A stretch of 64,000 bases of DNA from Trichomonas vaginalis G3 (Eukaryota > Parabasalia > Trichomonadida > Trichomonadidae): assembly GCF_026262505.1 (NCBI RefSeq), contig NC_067206.1, positions 14,566,205 to 14,630,204 on the forward strand. The letters run 5' to 3'. This document shows positions 29,791 through 41,460 of this stretch, in pieces. Both the position numbers and the translations under genes were made by a program. Each line of letters begins with the position of its first letter. Positions within the stretch are counted from its first letter, which is position 1. A model generated the notes under the pieces. That model worked only from the letters and a program-made list of their open reading frames with translations. It had not been told where the DNA came from and searched no databases.

Positions 29791-29940
29791 CCTTTCACCT
29801 TCGTTCTCAATAATTAACTTATAAATTTTTTAAAGCAAAAAAAGTCTGATTTTTTTTGACAAGTAAATATATAGGGAATTTATCCGACCAAATAAGTGTC
29901 ACTTTTTCGGTTCACCTCACTTTCCGTAACTCGTCTTACA

Positions 29941-30252
29941 ACATTATGATAGCCTGCTTTTTAAAATCAAAAAGCTATTTTTAGAATGAGAGAGATATCT
30001 TCATTGTTTTAAGCCTTGGAGTCTTTCCTAGTAGGGTATTATAAATATAAAATGTTAAATTGTTTAAAATACTTTATAATCAATTTTCATGTTGGTGGAC
30101 AATCAGCATTCAATAGAATCTAAGCGTTATAGATTCCAAAAGAGGACAAGCATCTATTCCTGATGAAACCATTGCAAGGCTGGCAGAATCTTTCTAAATT
30201 AAATGTCGAACTCGCCCTTTAACAGAGATATTGGTGCTTGGTGGATCTATCA
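29941..30252. other. No gene seen
   Basis: AT-rich DNA with a 20-bp interrupted palindrome GCTTTTTAAAATCAAAAAGC (29,956-29,975) that recurs at 36,754-36,773, preceded by CCT in both places. A weak coding-like patch near 30,120-30,200 has no motif I recognise. Confidence 0.4.
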
Positions 30253-30439
30253 CGTACGGAAATGGTTCCCGAAAAAGTGACAATTTGCACGGGATTTTTT
30301 TAATGGATTTTGACGAAAAATTCTGATGTAATATTATATATTAAACTATTTTAATTTTTTATTATCAAATTTTTATATTTTTTCTCAATTTTTTGAAATG
30401 AGACCATTATTTCTAATAATTTTCAAAAATGCTGAATAT

Positions 30440-30750
30440 ACAGACTTAGCGAGTGAATTGTTGCCTTGAAGGCACTGAATGTGGTTCAGTGTCTGCAAGG
30501 AAACAATTCACTCGCCGAATATTGTAAATTTTCTTGCAATTGTTCGCAATTGCAAGAAGTTTTCATAAGTTTAGAGAAGGAATTGAAGTAATATGGAAAC
30601 AGGATATAGTACTTTGATCCCAAGACAGCAATTCCTTAGCTGACTGGCTAAAAAAATGAGTACAATTGTTAACATTGCACCCAATTTTTAGCCATTTTGT
30701 CTGTGAATTGGAGGGTGTGAGTACTATTGTACGTAATAGTATCTCACACC
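30440..30750. repeat. Hairpin array of element I (left part)
   Basis: Hairpins with arms GCGAGTGAATTGTTGCCTTG, ATTTTCTTGCAATTGTTCG, GGAATTGAAGTAATATGG and GGAGGGTGTGAGTACTATT. The last hairpin is interrupted by MULE3 and its right arm resumes at 31,404. Confidence 0.75.
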
Positions 30751-31403
30751 GAGTGCGGGACAAATTTGCCAAGTGTCACTTTTTCAATAACCTTAAATTA
30801 CGCTTTTCTATTTTTTTTAAAAAAATAACCTTAAATTATATTTGAAGAAATTATGTCTATGATATATGTTTTATGCTAGAATCTTGGAGTTTTCATGCAC
30901 TACACAAGAGCTCCAAGGTTCCAAGAGTGAATGCTCACTAGCAATTATAGAGATGTACCTTTTCAAAATGACTTTTACTGATTAAATTTAATCAATAGAA
31001 GACATTTTGAAAAGGTACCTCTACAATTAGATATACAAGAGATTCAAAGCTTCATTTCAGATAGATTTGAAACTTTGAAACTCTTGGTAGATTTTGAGTG
31101 AATGCTGACAATCATCTTTGAGAAGGTTTTCTTTAAGAAAACCTTCTCAAAGAGGTTTCTCAGGAGCCCTGAGGCTCCCTTTCGTAATGATTGGGAGCCT
31201 TGGGGCTCCTGAGACGAAGAATGGCTTCGCCGAATCTTTGATCAGCAGAGGCCAAATGAAAAGGCCTCTGCTGATGGATTCTCAGGAGCCCTGAGGTTCC
31301 CTTTCGTAATGATTGGGAGCCTTGGGGCTCCTGCAGCAAAGTATCGCTCCGCTCCATTAATTTTTTTTAAAAAAGTGCCGTGTGGCAAATTTGTCCTGTT
31401 CCC
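30751..31403. mobile_element. MULE3, 653-bp non-autonomous Mutator-like element
   Basis: Left end GAGTGCGGGACAAATTTGCC followed by AAGTGTCACTTTTTC; the right end is the inverse (GGCAAATTTGTCCTGTTCCC). The 9-bp TCTCACACC is duplicated on both sides (30,742-30,750 and 31,404-31,412). The ends are related to MULE1 and MULE2. It carries no coding sequence, only hairpins. Confidence 0.88.
30875..31340. repeat. Hairpins inside MULE3
   Basis: These include AGGTACCTTTTCAAAATG with its inverse, the uninterrupted palindrome TGAGAAGGTTTTCTTTAAG region (31,119-31,151), a GC-rich hairpin CAGGAGCCCTGAGGCTCCC present twice (about 31,158-31,212 and 31,280-31,333), and CAGCAGAGGCC...GGCCTCTGCTG. Confidence 0.8.
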
Positions 31404-31611
31404 TCTCACACCCTCCAAATTTTCCTATGATGAGAAACATAAAATGCAATCATTGAATCATCTATTTTGCAAAGAAATTATATTTTTTTCACATTATATG
31501 ATATAAATTAATTTTTATCTAATTTTCATTTTTAAAATTTAAGTATTCAAATTTTGGCGTCAAAAATAAGGTTTTATGTCAATTTTATGTCATTTTTCCC
31601 ATTTCCGTACG

Positions 31612-31885
31612 CCACAAAAATTCGCTGGAATTTACGGTAGATGAAGTCTTGAAACTCTTGTTCTTTTCTTCTGTATAAGTCATCTCGAATTCGAATTGCA
31701 ATTTTGATTTTAGATTCCTTATCTAAAAATTATTCAAATATTTTGTAAAGATTCTGCGTTGTAGCCTTTTGAAAAGTTGGAATGGATCAAAAAAAATCCC
31801 GACACTTCAAAATATTCTTTTTATTATATTCTCATTTAATTCCATTCCCAATGTTTAATATAACTCAATATCAAATGCCTCATTC
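31612..31885. other. No gene seen
   Basis: AT-rich sequence without coding pattern, repeat or terminal motif that I can recognise. Confidence 0.4.
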
Positions 31886-32155
31886 CCTTCCCTCTCTGAC
31901 AACGGGAAACATTGTCTGAATGTTAAACTATTCAGACAAAGTTTCCCGCTTTTTGCGAAGAAATTGTTGGCTATAGTGTACTCATTCATGATTAGTACAT
32001 CATAGCCAACAAATTCTTTTAAAATTTGTAAATTTTTTTTCGATTATTAAATTATTCGTATAATTTTTTCATTTTTTATAAAAGACGATAGCTTACGAGG
32101 CTCTAATTTGAGATCAGAACCTCATAAGCTATCGTCTCATCTTAAAAAATCGCTC
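31886..32155. repeat. Small decayed hairpin group
   Basis: Degenerate copies of the A and B hairpins of the 28.8-29.8 kb array (GGGAAACATTGTCTGAATG, AAATTGTTGGCTATAGTG) followed by a distinct hairpin ACGATAGCTTACGAGGCTC...GAACCTCATAAGCTATCGT. Confidence 0.75.
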
Positions 32156-32690
32156 AATCTAGATCCATCAAAGTGTCACTTTTCAGTGTAAAGTGTGGAA
32201 TATGTTCTACATCACTATATTCTTCTTCTGTTATGTTTTGATATGACAGAATACAAAGTCTTGCCATGTATACTTGTTTTATAAATTTTGGCAGATTGAA
32301 TTCTTAATTATTGAAAAAATAATATAATTCTCTTGTTTCTCGTTGTTGGTTAAAGTAAATGATTTATTATGATTTTTTTAATAAAAAATAAATTTATTTA
32401 TATAAGAAAAAGTTTACCAATCTAATTTCTTGGGGGTACTTCAAAGTTTGGTTGAGGAATATTTTCTTTATTCCCTATGGGACCTGTGTCCCAACCTTGC
32501 TTCGAGGTAATATTTACGTTGTACATTTTTTTCAATAAGACTCTTTCATTTTATACAACCAAGATCAAAATCTGACTTTTTGGATAAAATTTCATCAACA
32601 TACTCGTCATTTAATTGGATTTTAGGTCATCCTTTTGATTTTGGAATTAAATTATATTTTTCCATGCTATGTTAATAGTTTTTCTGCTGA
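32156..32690. other. No intact gene; transposon-end motif
   Basis: AAAGTGTCACTTTTCAGTG at about 32,169 looks like a transposon-end motif without a partner I could find. AT-rich DNA follows, with no supported gene. Confidence 0.35.
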
Positions 32691-33506
32691 ATGAACATTT
32701 CTAAAACTACAATTTATCAGACAAGGCTTACTAATTCCTAAAGTTAAACGCGGCGGCAGGGAAACTCCATATGACCAAAATAATTATGTTTTTGTTATAC
32801 ACGACCTTTGGAAATTCCCTGTGGCCAGACAAAGCAATGGCAACGCTTGCGGCTAAACGGGAATGCATACTTATTTTGGCATCTTCGTAAATATTTTCGA
32901 CAAATTTGTTACATACGCACCTAATTTAATCTGGCACGCCGACGTGCATTATTTCAGCGGTTGCCGCAACCAACCTATTTACGGAATCTGTGATGATTTC
33001 AGTAGGTTGGTTTCGGCATGCTTTCAAAAACCCAATATGCTGGCCAAAACAACCTCAGGGGTGGCTGGAGCTGCATTCTCTCAGTATGGATCCATCTATT
33101 GTTTCAGGACTGACAACGACTCAGAGAATTGGGGGTCTTTCAAGATCTTCTTGATTTGTGGGGCAACAAATGGCGTCATACAGACTCTCACTCCACATAT
33201 CAAAATGGGAAGATCGAGAAATTCTGGCCGACACTAGAACGATGCCCCAGAATTCATGAGATCTCCGCTTTCGTTGAGGAATATAATAAAAATACTCCAC
33301 ACTCAAATCTTCCAATCAATCCAGCCACTGGATTGAACTACACCCCTTACCAAATGTACACATGCAAAGTGATATACAGCCTGCCGATCATACTAGATTA
33401 TTGTATATTTGGAACACAGATACAGGAAGGCACACAGTTGAAACATTTAATGCTTGACAAAAAATTTAATTTATTAATATTATATAATATTTTTACATAC
33501 AAATAA
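32691..33506 (+). pseudogene. rve-type DDE integrase remnant, second family
   Basis: Coding-like sequence shows GLLIPKVKRGGRETPYDQ, then NLIWHADVHYFSGCRNQ (first Asp), FRTDNDSENWG (second Asp) and YQNGKIEKFWPTLE (Glu), the same layout as the integrases at 27.2 and 54.1 kb but clearly divergent from both. The gene is disrupted in two or more places and has no N-terminal start that I can place. Probably an old insertion. Confidence 0.7.
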
Positions 33507-34780
33507 TTGTTTGTTGATACTGATACGTCTTAAGAAAAAAATAAATTTAATTAATAAAAACAACAAAATAAAGTTGATTTTACTGTTTCAGAAAGTTTTT
33601 TTGGAAAAATTAAAATACTGTATTATAAATTATTTTAGTCAACTCAAAGATCTATCGCTTCGAAAGATTGAATTTTAAAAGAAGAAAAATTTGAATTTAT
33701 AAAAATAGTTAGAATTTAGTAAAGAAATTGACAATAAACATACCACAAGTGGACATTTTTTAGCAGCGCTTTATAGGATATAACAGGAGCCTTGGGAATA
33801 TATATATATATATACAGTGAGTTTGACTGAAATTTATTTTTTATAAAATACAACGATGCGTAATTATCGCACTTTATATGTGCGTTCATTTTATTTTTTC
33901 GCACTTCACTTACGCAATTTGCTATTATCAAATTCAAAAATATATTTACCAACACTATTTTTTCTTTTCACATAATTTCTTGATAAAAATTAAAACCATC
34001 ATTAGCTTTTATTATTGAAATCCAATTAAATAAATAAAATAGAGTAAAATTAGTAGATTTTAATATATTTCATATAGTGCGCTTTTAATAATCAAATTCA
34101 TAGAATATATTAGAATGTGTGCAAATTCTGAATGCGCACTGGGTGAATGCGGGTTGAAATTCCGATCACATTTTTCAAAATTAAATACTTTTAAATGCGC
34201 CGCTCATTAAAAAATATACGCATAATTCATAAAAATCATGACTTCGAGGTAGACATTTGGATATAAGATGGCACGAGTTCCTATGTCTACCATCTCTGTT
34301 TTCATAATGGGATGCTTAGCGTTTGGAAATGTTCCGCCAAGCATTTGCCTACACAGACTTTCAAGAAACATTTGGAATGAATTAGTTTTTGTTGAAATCA
34401 CCGAATCCCATAAATCTTAAATAATTATTTATTGAAAGAAGAATTTGTTTTAACTATGCGAATGTAGTTTTCGGATGGGTATTGTAAAAGAAGAGAATGA
34501 ATGCTCTAACCTTCTCTGGAGTTGGGGGAAGAGGATTAGGGTAAATTATGCCGCGAATCTTGATATAATTGTTTTTATAGATCGAGAATAGGTAATCATT
34601 CAATTTCCTAGTAGATGGAGCGACATTGTTGGACTGGAGATTGGTGGATTGAGCAAGAAGAGTTGCAAAAAATCCATGAAATTTTCGAATTTTGACTTTC
34701 GTTCAAAATTTTTAAGAATATATATTCAAAAAAGTGACATCAAGCGAGAAAAAAGTGGTGAGTGTCTCAAAATTATTAAG
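33507..34780. other. AT-rich region without a supported gene
   Basis: I see a (TA)n run near 33,800-33,815 and a double AAAAAAGTG motif at 34,727-34,757 that resembles a decayed D/F-type transposon end. A 64-codon minus frame at 34,207-34,401 has ordinary amino-acid composition but no partner or motif, so I do not call it. Confidence 0.35.
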
Positions 34781-34940
34781 AATATATACATCAGAGGGAA
34801 CAATTCCCTCTAGAAAGCAAGGAAACTTTTTCCGCAATATATCTTATCCCGAGAAAATTTCGTAACATCTGAATGAAGATTGAGTTTTTGAAGTACTGAT
34901 AATATTTCAGTGCTTCAAAAAACTCCATCTTCACTCCAAA
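34781..34940. repeat. Partial hairpins
   Basis: Decayed copies of the GGGAACAATTCCC and GAAACTTTTTCCG hairpins, then AGATTGAGTTTTTGAAGTACTG with its inverse. Confidence 0.55.
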
Positions 34941-35770
34941 GTACAGATCGAGAAATGGTGTCACCTTCTCATGAAAGCATCTCTTTTCAAGATATCACTT
35001 TTTCGAAAAATATCCATCACTCATAAATTCATTTGTAATATTGCTAGTTGTCATGAATGTCTGCCATTTCAGAAATGGATTGTAATAAATGTCAGCATTC
35101 TGCCTATTCAAGTTAGTTCCAGGAAATATTTAGATCCGGAGCAATATTATTACTGCACACGATAAAATAATTTAGAAGATTTTTATTATTACATGGAGCC
35201 TATATTTTTAATTGCTCTGTAAATCTAATGCTGCTAATGGCAAAAAATGACAACTAGCAACTGAGAAAATGCTTGGTTCCTCACATAAATAAAATTCAAA
35301 AACAATTTATGGATATGGATTGTTACATTTTAATAGTTCATATATATATGGATAATTTTATGGAACATTATTTTTTTAAAAGAATTTTCAATTTAGTTTC
35401 CGGATGATTTCATAATATGTCTCCAAAAACCTGTAATGAAGTTAAAGAAGAGCTTAAGGAACAATTGATACATCAATCACATGATTAAAAGATAAATAAT
35501 TCATTACCAATATATTCTCAAATTTCCTAACTGCTGCAGGTGAGTGCTTACAAAACGCCTCCACTTTTTAAGAATGGTGTCAGTTTTTGTCAACAATCAG
35601 TTATAGGCAAAGGTTTGGTTGCTTTACCAAATTATCTTATCTAGTTGCAATCAATGAACAATTAAGATCTATTTGATCTCTAATGTAAAAATGAAGATAG
35701 TGAATGCAACCAATTGAAAAAAGTACTATCCTGATACAAAAAAACTCAAACACCAAAATTTGCATTATTT
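34941..35770. other. No gene seen
   Basis: AT-rich sequence. Weak coding-like patches are too decayed to name, and no repeat or terminal motif was found. Confidence 0.35.
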
Positions 35771-35772
35771 AC

Positions 35773-36160
35773 AATGAATTATGTAGGCCTCGCAAATCTT
35801 GGAACCACTTACCTCTGAAATGATGTTATTCAGTTTTTCACGGAAATTCCAGAGATTGTTAACTCATTCACGGAAGGAAGTTTCATACGTCCGATTCTAG
35901 AATCATTTTACGGAAACCATTATGATGCTGAAAGATACCAATGAAGCAAAGAAAGTAATTACGATGAAGAAATTTGTTGATCTCTCTGGTGATGAATTTT
36001 ACCTTGCAGAAAACAATGACACAGCCTTAAATTATTATTGGCAGATCATTTGATCAATCAGTTTAAAATACAATTGTAGAAAGAATTAAAGAATTAATCA
36101 GTGGTTCAAACATGAAGAGCAATGAGTTGTTTGTTATAAACCAATTGAGGTTCTTTTAAC
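35773..36160 (+). pseudogene. Ubiquitin carboxyl-terminal hydrolase (C19) fragment
   Basis: The plus strand begins MNYVGLANLGTT, the Cys-box of USP-type deubiquitinases (usual form GLxNLGxTCYxN). Here the codon for the catalytic Cys is missing and a stop follows two codons later. Downstream, VIQFFTEIPEIVNSFTEG and SFIRPILESFYGNHYDAE continue the USP fold in shifted frames, with more stops after. It is a dead copy of a host gene family, probably brought here by a segmental event. Confidence 0.65.
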
Positions 36161-36170
36161 ACACAATATT

Positions 36171-37005
36171 TAAGAAAGCTTTTTTAAAAAAATTAATATT
36201 ATGATTTGGGCCATTTACATATGAAACTTTATTATTTTATTAATTACTAATCATTAAAAATAACAAAGCATAGGTTATTACCCTAAATAACAATTTTCTC
36301 TAAAATAAAAGATCAATTTGCCAATGCATATCAATCAAACAGTTCTCCATGAGGTCACGCTTGATATCCAGGTTCAATTCGAGGTAAGAGAAGCTTAATG
36401 GATTGAGAAACTTACTTATTAGCAGAAACTTAAACAATATACACTTTATAAAATAAGTAGAAGAAATTCCCAAAAAAATCTTCAACAAATTAGCATTGTT
36501 CAACAGGAGATGATGAAGGATGTAAGCAATAGCATAGCCGAAACAAAAACGAGGGCATACAAAGTGAATTGAAAAATTGAATACATGCACTTTACATTCT
36601 TCTCAATTTTCTCAAACTGGTTTGTTTCACCATGATATAAAGTAGACTGATCAAGAACACATATATGAATAATATCTTATTATTACAGGCTTTCCATCCG
36701 GGGGCTCCTAGTCTCCGCTTCCATCTTCTCGGAGTCGCTCTGATGATAATCCTGCTTTTTAAAATCAAAAAGCTTACGTTCGCCCTCTTGTGTGGAGTTA
36801 GGAAAGAACTTCGAATTGAGACGAATTCGATTAAGCTTGTGTTAATATATATCCTTATTATGAGCAATTTGATAAGAGAGTTTGCTTTGGACGCCCCTTT
36901 TTTTAGTCATGACATGGGGGTGACCGACCCCGCTTTTTTCCACTTGGCACTTTTATCGTCGCAAATAAAAAATTAGAGTAAGATAAAAAATTTACTCTTA
37001 AAGTT
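36171..37005. other. No gene; GC-richer patch
   Basis: 36,690-36,960 is less AT-rich than its surroundings and contains the same 20-bp palindrome as 29,956-29,975. A plus frame across it (36,665-36,976) is hydrophobic but has no homologue that I recognise. Confidence 0.35.
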
Positions 37006-37418
37006 TTAAGCTATAAAAGTGACCTCGTTGTCTTCTTCTTCAGAGTCATAGTTTTGTTCTTCATGAACATATCCAGAGAAGAAAACATTTAAAGCTTTAT
37101 CTGTGTTCTTCTCAAGCACGAACTTTGCTTCGCCAGTGAAAAGGAACTCAACATCCAATTTGAAATGTTGAGTTCCATGTTCGAATTTTGCAACATCAAG
37201 GTCTTGAACCTTTTCGTTGGAGAAGATGTTTTTTGGAGAAATGGAGAAGGCATATTGTGAGGAGCTAGCTGGGACATGAATGGCTAGCTTCCATGCTCGC
37301 TCTTCATAAATGTTTTCTTGGTCTTTCCAATCGCATCAGGCTTTGAGAAAACAGAGAAAGGTACTCTGCGCTTCGAATTGCCCATTTTTGAATTTTGGTT
37401 AGCACTGTCTTGCTGCAT
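37006..37418 (-). pseudogene. Nucleoplasmin-like domain protein fragment
   Basis: The minus strand starts MQQDSANQNSKMGNSKRRVP and soon meets a stop. Later, in another frame, it reads VEFLFTGEAKFVLEKNTD then ALNVFFSGYVHEEQNYD and an acidic tail EEEDNE. The latter is the pattern of nucleoplasmin-like (NPL) domains of FKBP39-type histone chaperones: strands, then GY, then an acidic tract. Most likely a dead copy of a host nuclear chaperone gene. Confidence 0.45.
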
Positions 37419-37689
37419 TAGAGAAAAATGAAGTGGCAACTAATTTGTGAAAAATAAATATTGAATCAAAAGTGTTTTTGTCAACGGAAGCCCCATCTAT
37501 TTTTTATTTTATTTAAAAGTCTCTATAGACAAAATCTCCAACTCTCAATATTGAGAGAGTTATAAACTTTTTTCAATGTATACTTTTATCGGCAACGGAC
37601 AAACTTTTTAAACAACAGTTTTTAATGGTCGTAGTAGTTGAGTTTTTTGTAGAGCACTCATAATAGATTTGAAATAAAACCATATCTAT

Positions 37690-38735
37690 CAGCTTCAATT
37701 CCTATGATGGGCTGCAAAACAGATTACTATGTCATGGCCGTAAAATCAAGAATACTGAATATTATCAGCTGCAACAATCATCCAGATCATGTAAACAAAA
37801 TTTGTTTATTCTATCGTCAATGATCATCAGATTACAAAAATTCATTATATTATTCAAAAATTCCTGGAATTAAAGATGTAATTGTCATTCCATGTTTATG
37901 CCATCGTTTAAATAATGCATATAAATATGTTATTGAACATGATGGTGATTAACAAATTTTGCCCAAGAATTTCGTTATTTCGCACAAGTTTTGAGGTAGA
38001 ACCCAGAAATGATTGGTGGAACATACCCTTAATTCCAATCAACAAGATGGTTCAGCGATTATGATGTCTTGAAATTCGAAATAGATAAATTTCAAAAAGC
38101 TTCCATTAATCTAAGAGGAAAAATGAAGAGAGAAAAAATTATTTTTCAAAAACATTTGTGATATTTTTCAAATTGCAACAATATTTAAGTTACACACAAA
38201 AAATTCGGTGATGCATACATTTTGATTCACCGAGACATTAAATCCCTTGGATTTATTGATAATTACAAGTTATAATCAAAAGATGAATTTTTATCGATTC
38301 TCGGATACTTGTTTACGAAAGAGTGCCATCCTGACAATTATCTTTCAGCAAATAATGAAGAATATTTGAAAAAAAGCAATATTGGTTGCAATTTTTTACA
38401 GAGTTCTCAGAAGAAATCATCGACAAATATGTTGATGAAGTTCTCGGAACTCCAGATGGAATGGAAGAGCCTCTCGAAATTCATGACGAGTTTGAAGCAG
38501 CTCCTGAATCAGCAATTGATCCGGCAGAAGATCTTCGAGATCTCTCATCATTTGATAATGTTGTCGACAAACAATATCTCAATATCATAGATGCCGCAAG
38601 AAATTATTTGAAGAAGTTGTTGAAATTATCAGGTGTCTCTTCCAATGAAATTACAGATATTGTAAAATCTTTTAATACCTATTTGAATAGTCCAAACATT
38701 TTCGCAGATCAAATGCTCTCTGATGGAAATTAATA
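37690..38735 (+). pseudogene. hAT-like transposase remnant
   Basis: Coding-like sequence contains VIVIPCLCHRLNNAYKYVIE, matching the C/HR-N pattern of hAT transposases, then a decayed RWFSDYDVLKFEIDKFQKA (hAT RW motif). Near the end there is an open stretch of 115 codons at 38,386-38,733 with EEIIDKYVDEVLGTPDGMEE and RNYLKKLLKLSGVSSNEI. Several stops and shifts separate these parts. No terminal repeats were found. Confidence 0.5.
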
Positions 38736-40065
38736 TTGGAGTCTCAGAACCATCTGCTAAACGCCAAGTAAAAAAGCAGAGACGCGTGAGATCTTGTTTA
38801 AGGATTAAATTACATGAAAGATTATGGGATGCAAAAATTAATTTTCTTTTTCCTTTTTATTTTCATATCGAATAAACATTTTATAAACATTCTTGAAACT
38901 GCTGGATACGCTTCTTGCAATGTGTGATCTTTCTTTTGATCTGGTGCAACTTCTGTTTGAGGAATCATTGCATTTTACGCGACGGAGGCCACTTGCCGGG
39001 ATTGTTGAAGTGTAAGGATTTGTTAAATGTTTGTTAATTTATCTTTAACTCTTTGATCTCCATTTGAAGGTTGTAGATCATTTCTTCTTACATTGTCAAT
39101 GGAATCTAGATATTATCTTCTGTGATGACAATGGAAGAAGGTTCCGAGTGGTACACTGCCTTAACACTTGTGCTTCGTTTGTTTCACCATCTATTGCTAC
39201 AATCATCAAACTTGCAGCTTCTTTGTACTCTTTTGTATAATGAAGGTTCAAGGCCGACGCTTCCATTAATTTTTAATAAATTGTGACAAATATGTATATT
39301 GTCCGGGTTTACTGGATTAAGGCCAGTGACCTCGAACAATATATATTGTACTTCCGTACAGAAAATGAGACTTATAAAAACTTATAAAAAGTTACAGATG
39401 CTCTTATTTTTCAAACTATTTTTGTTATAAAATTTCAAAAATATAATTATCAATGTTTTTAAATGTCTACGAATATTTTTATAAATATTATCAGTGTGTG
39501 TCGACCGTTATTATCTAAAAAAGTTAGAAAACTGTGTTACAATTGCACCTGATTGAGAACAAGTTGTCGAATTTTATCATAGGAATTGAATGTTAAAAAA
39601 ATTAATTTATCTTTATACCTCAGATCATCCAATTCGGATACATTATCAAATTTTTTAAAATATCAAATTAATTAATCATAAAAAATAATTAATTTGTTAA
39701 ATAGAATAGATAGAAGTTTATATTTATATATGAGACTCCTTTCATAAAAATTATTTTTTGCCGGTGTAATGTCACTTTTAGTGAAGTTCATTTTATATAT
39801 GATATTATATAATATTTTACAGTGACACAATATTTGACAGTTTATAAAAGTGACGTAAAGTGACATTTACCCTGATTTTTCGCTGCAATTTTTGTAACAT
39901 AAATATTATTATTCATAAAAATATTAAAATAGATGAACTGTTTATTAAAAAATTTTTTACAAAGAAACAAAAGGAGCTTCCCAGGCACTGATATATTATT
40001 AATGCTTAGTTGGCTCATCTTCCTTCTAGAACGTTGTAAAACTTGGTCGGAAGTTTTGCTGTAAT
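38736..40065. other. No supported gene
   Basis: AT-rich DNA. A cluster of AAAAGTGAC words at 39,770-39,870 (four within 100 bp) resembles the repeated motif in D/F transposon ends and may be a relic of one. Confidence 0.35.
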
Positions 40066-40706
40066 AAACAGAAATTCATCAAAAGTGACAGCTCTCAATT
40101 TTTTGACATTTGTAAATTCTAAATTGAATGAGAAAAATGAAATAATACTAAGCATAATACAATATTCTAGATTTAATTATAATTAGGAAAAAGTTAGTTT
40201 TGAGAGTACTTTTCATAGGCATATAGAATGAAATCTTCTGAAAAATAATATCACATAAACTCATATTATTTTCTAATATATAATATTTTATATAAAAATC
40301 AAATTCAATGATCTTAAAAGCGAAGGATAAACCTCAAAATTTACGAATATAATGAGCGGGAATAGGCGTAAAGCAAAAATTGATATTTCATATGGTTTTA
40401 TGATAGATAAGCATTATATTCCCACTCATTATATTCGTAAATTTTGAGGTTTATCCTTCGCTTTTAAGATCATTGAATTTGATTTTTATATAAAATAGTT
40501 ATATATTAGAAAATAATATGAGTTTATGTGATATTATTTTTCAGAAGATTTTGTGTTCTTCTTCAAAATTTTATTTTTTTATTAAAAAGAATCTTTACAA
40601 AATATACATTTACTTTAATTAATATTTAAAATCGTGCTCTATCAAAAGTTCCAAAAATTCAATATTTTAGCTTTTCTGAGGTGTCACTTTTGATGAATTT
40701 CTGTTT
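40066..40706. mobile_element. Foldback element G1 (641 bp)
   Basis: Ends AAACAGAAATTCATCAAAAG...TGACA at both sides in inverse orientation. The interior is a long inverted repeat with arms of about 135 bp (about 40,231-40,365 and 40,408-40,545). It is an internally deleted relative of G2. No coding sequence. Confidence 0.8.
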
Positions 40707-40879
40707 ACAACATTGCAACTTTCTCTAAGGAATGGAAGGTGAGAGGTATCTAGTATTCCTATATGCCTCTCACTCATCAGATCTTTTATATCTTAAAAAA
40801 TTCGAATCTTTAAATAAAAAAATTGTTAAATTCTAAAAATTATAATTCATATGTTATTTGCAATTTATGCAAGTTATTA

Positions 40880-40955
40880 TTTTTATATGATATTACCGAA
40901 AATGATATTACTTTTTTAAAATGTCACTTTTTAAAGTTCATTTTCGGTATGGATG
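40880..40955. repeat. Tiny inverted-repeat relic
   Basis: TACCGAAAATGA and its inverse TCATTTTCGGTA bracket about 30 bases that include TGTCACTTTTT. This may be the two fused ends of a deleted transposon. Confidence 0.4.
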
Positions 40956-41377
40956 CTATAATTGAATTAGATTCTTCACTCTTCACAAAGCTAAATTTAT
41001 AATCAAAATTTTAATCATCAGTTGCCAATATTAATTCTAAATCAATTGTGACAATCACTTAAAAATTCTTTTAAAAATATTCCACCATGTTTAGTTTTCC
41101 AGTGAAGCATTTTTAAGTCCGATATAAAATATAGTGACACTAATATTCATTATGTTAATAAATTCAGCAAAATCAATGTCTACCTTCATAAAAAGAATTA
41201 GAGAAAAAAAAAGAAATTATAATATGGGAATTATAATTATTTTCTCTTTTATTTTTCTTATATACGAAAAAAGGAGATTTGACAGAATGTGAAATCTCCT
41301 CAAAAATTGACAGCTTACATGGCAAACAATTGCGAGCAATTTTTAGCCATTTTGGCTGAGAACTAGGGTCTGCCAGG

Positions 41378-41460
41378 TACATAGATAGAATCAGTACCTC
41401 GCAGAATCTAGTTCTCTATATGGCGCCGAGAAATTTTGGTGAAATGCGACGACATTTCAC
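41378..41460. repeat. Left copy of the ~82-bp duplication flanking element F
   Basis: 83 bases (82 if the first T belongs to the element) that reappear at 50,726-50,808 with one mismatch. The sequence spans two DNA hairpins of the host locus, which continue to the left of the left copy and to the right of the right copy, so the duplicated segment is pre-existing target DNA. Confidence 0.92.

Larger units (their letters stand above)
22815..29940. mobile_element. Element B1: rve-integrase DNA transposon with nested MULE and hairpin array
   Basis: The left end CATAAGACAAATTACGGAAA and the right end TTTCCGTAACTCGTCTTA are inverted copies, followed inward by GTGAAC...AAAAAGTGACAC and its inverse. 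Family member B2 (42,341-43,948) has the same organisation. The flanks AATTATTAT and CATTATGAT agree at 7 of 9 positions, possibly a decayed 9-bp target duplication. The interior holds an rve-type integrase gene and a chain of hairpins, and was entered by a 4-kb MULE. Boundaries are good to a few bases. Confidence 0.6.
30253..31611. mobile_element. Element I, TIR element of about 1.36 kb with nested MULE3
   Basis: Terminal repeats CGTACGGAAATGG...AAAAAGTGAC at the left and the inverse (GTCATTTTTCCCATTTCCGTACG) at the right. The interior is hairpin-rich and non-coding, and was entered by the 653-bp MULE3. I found no clear target duplication, so the boundaries rest on the inverted repeats alone. 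Confidence 0.5.

Noticed and set aside
36665-36976. A 103-codon hydrophobic plus-strand frame
   Set aside because: No motif, no plausible promoter and no partner; hydrophobic composition is expected from T-rich DNA.
40066-40706. 82-bp target duplication for the G elements
   Set aside because: The flanks of G1 and G2 show no long direct repeat, so the long duplication is specific to the D/F family.
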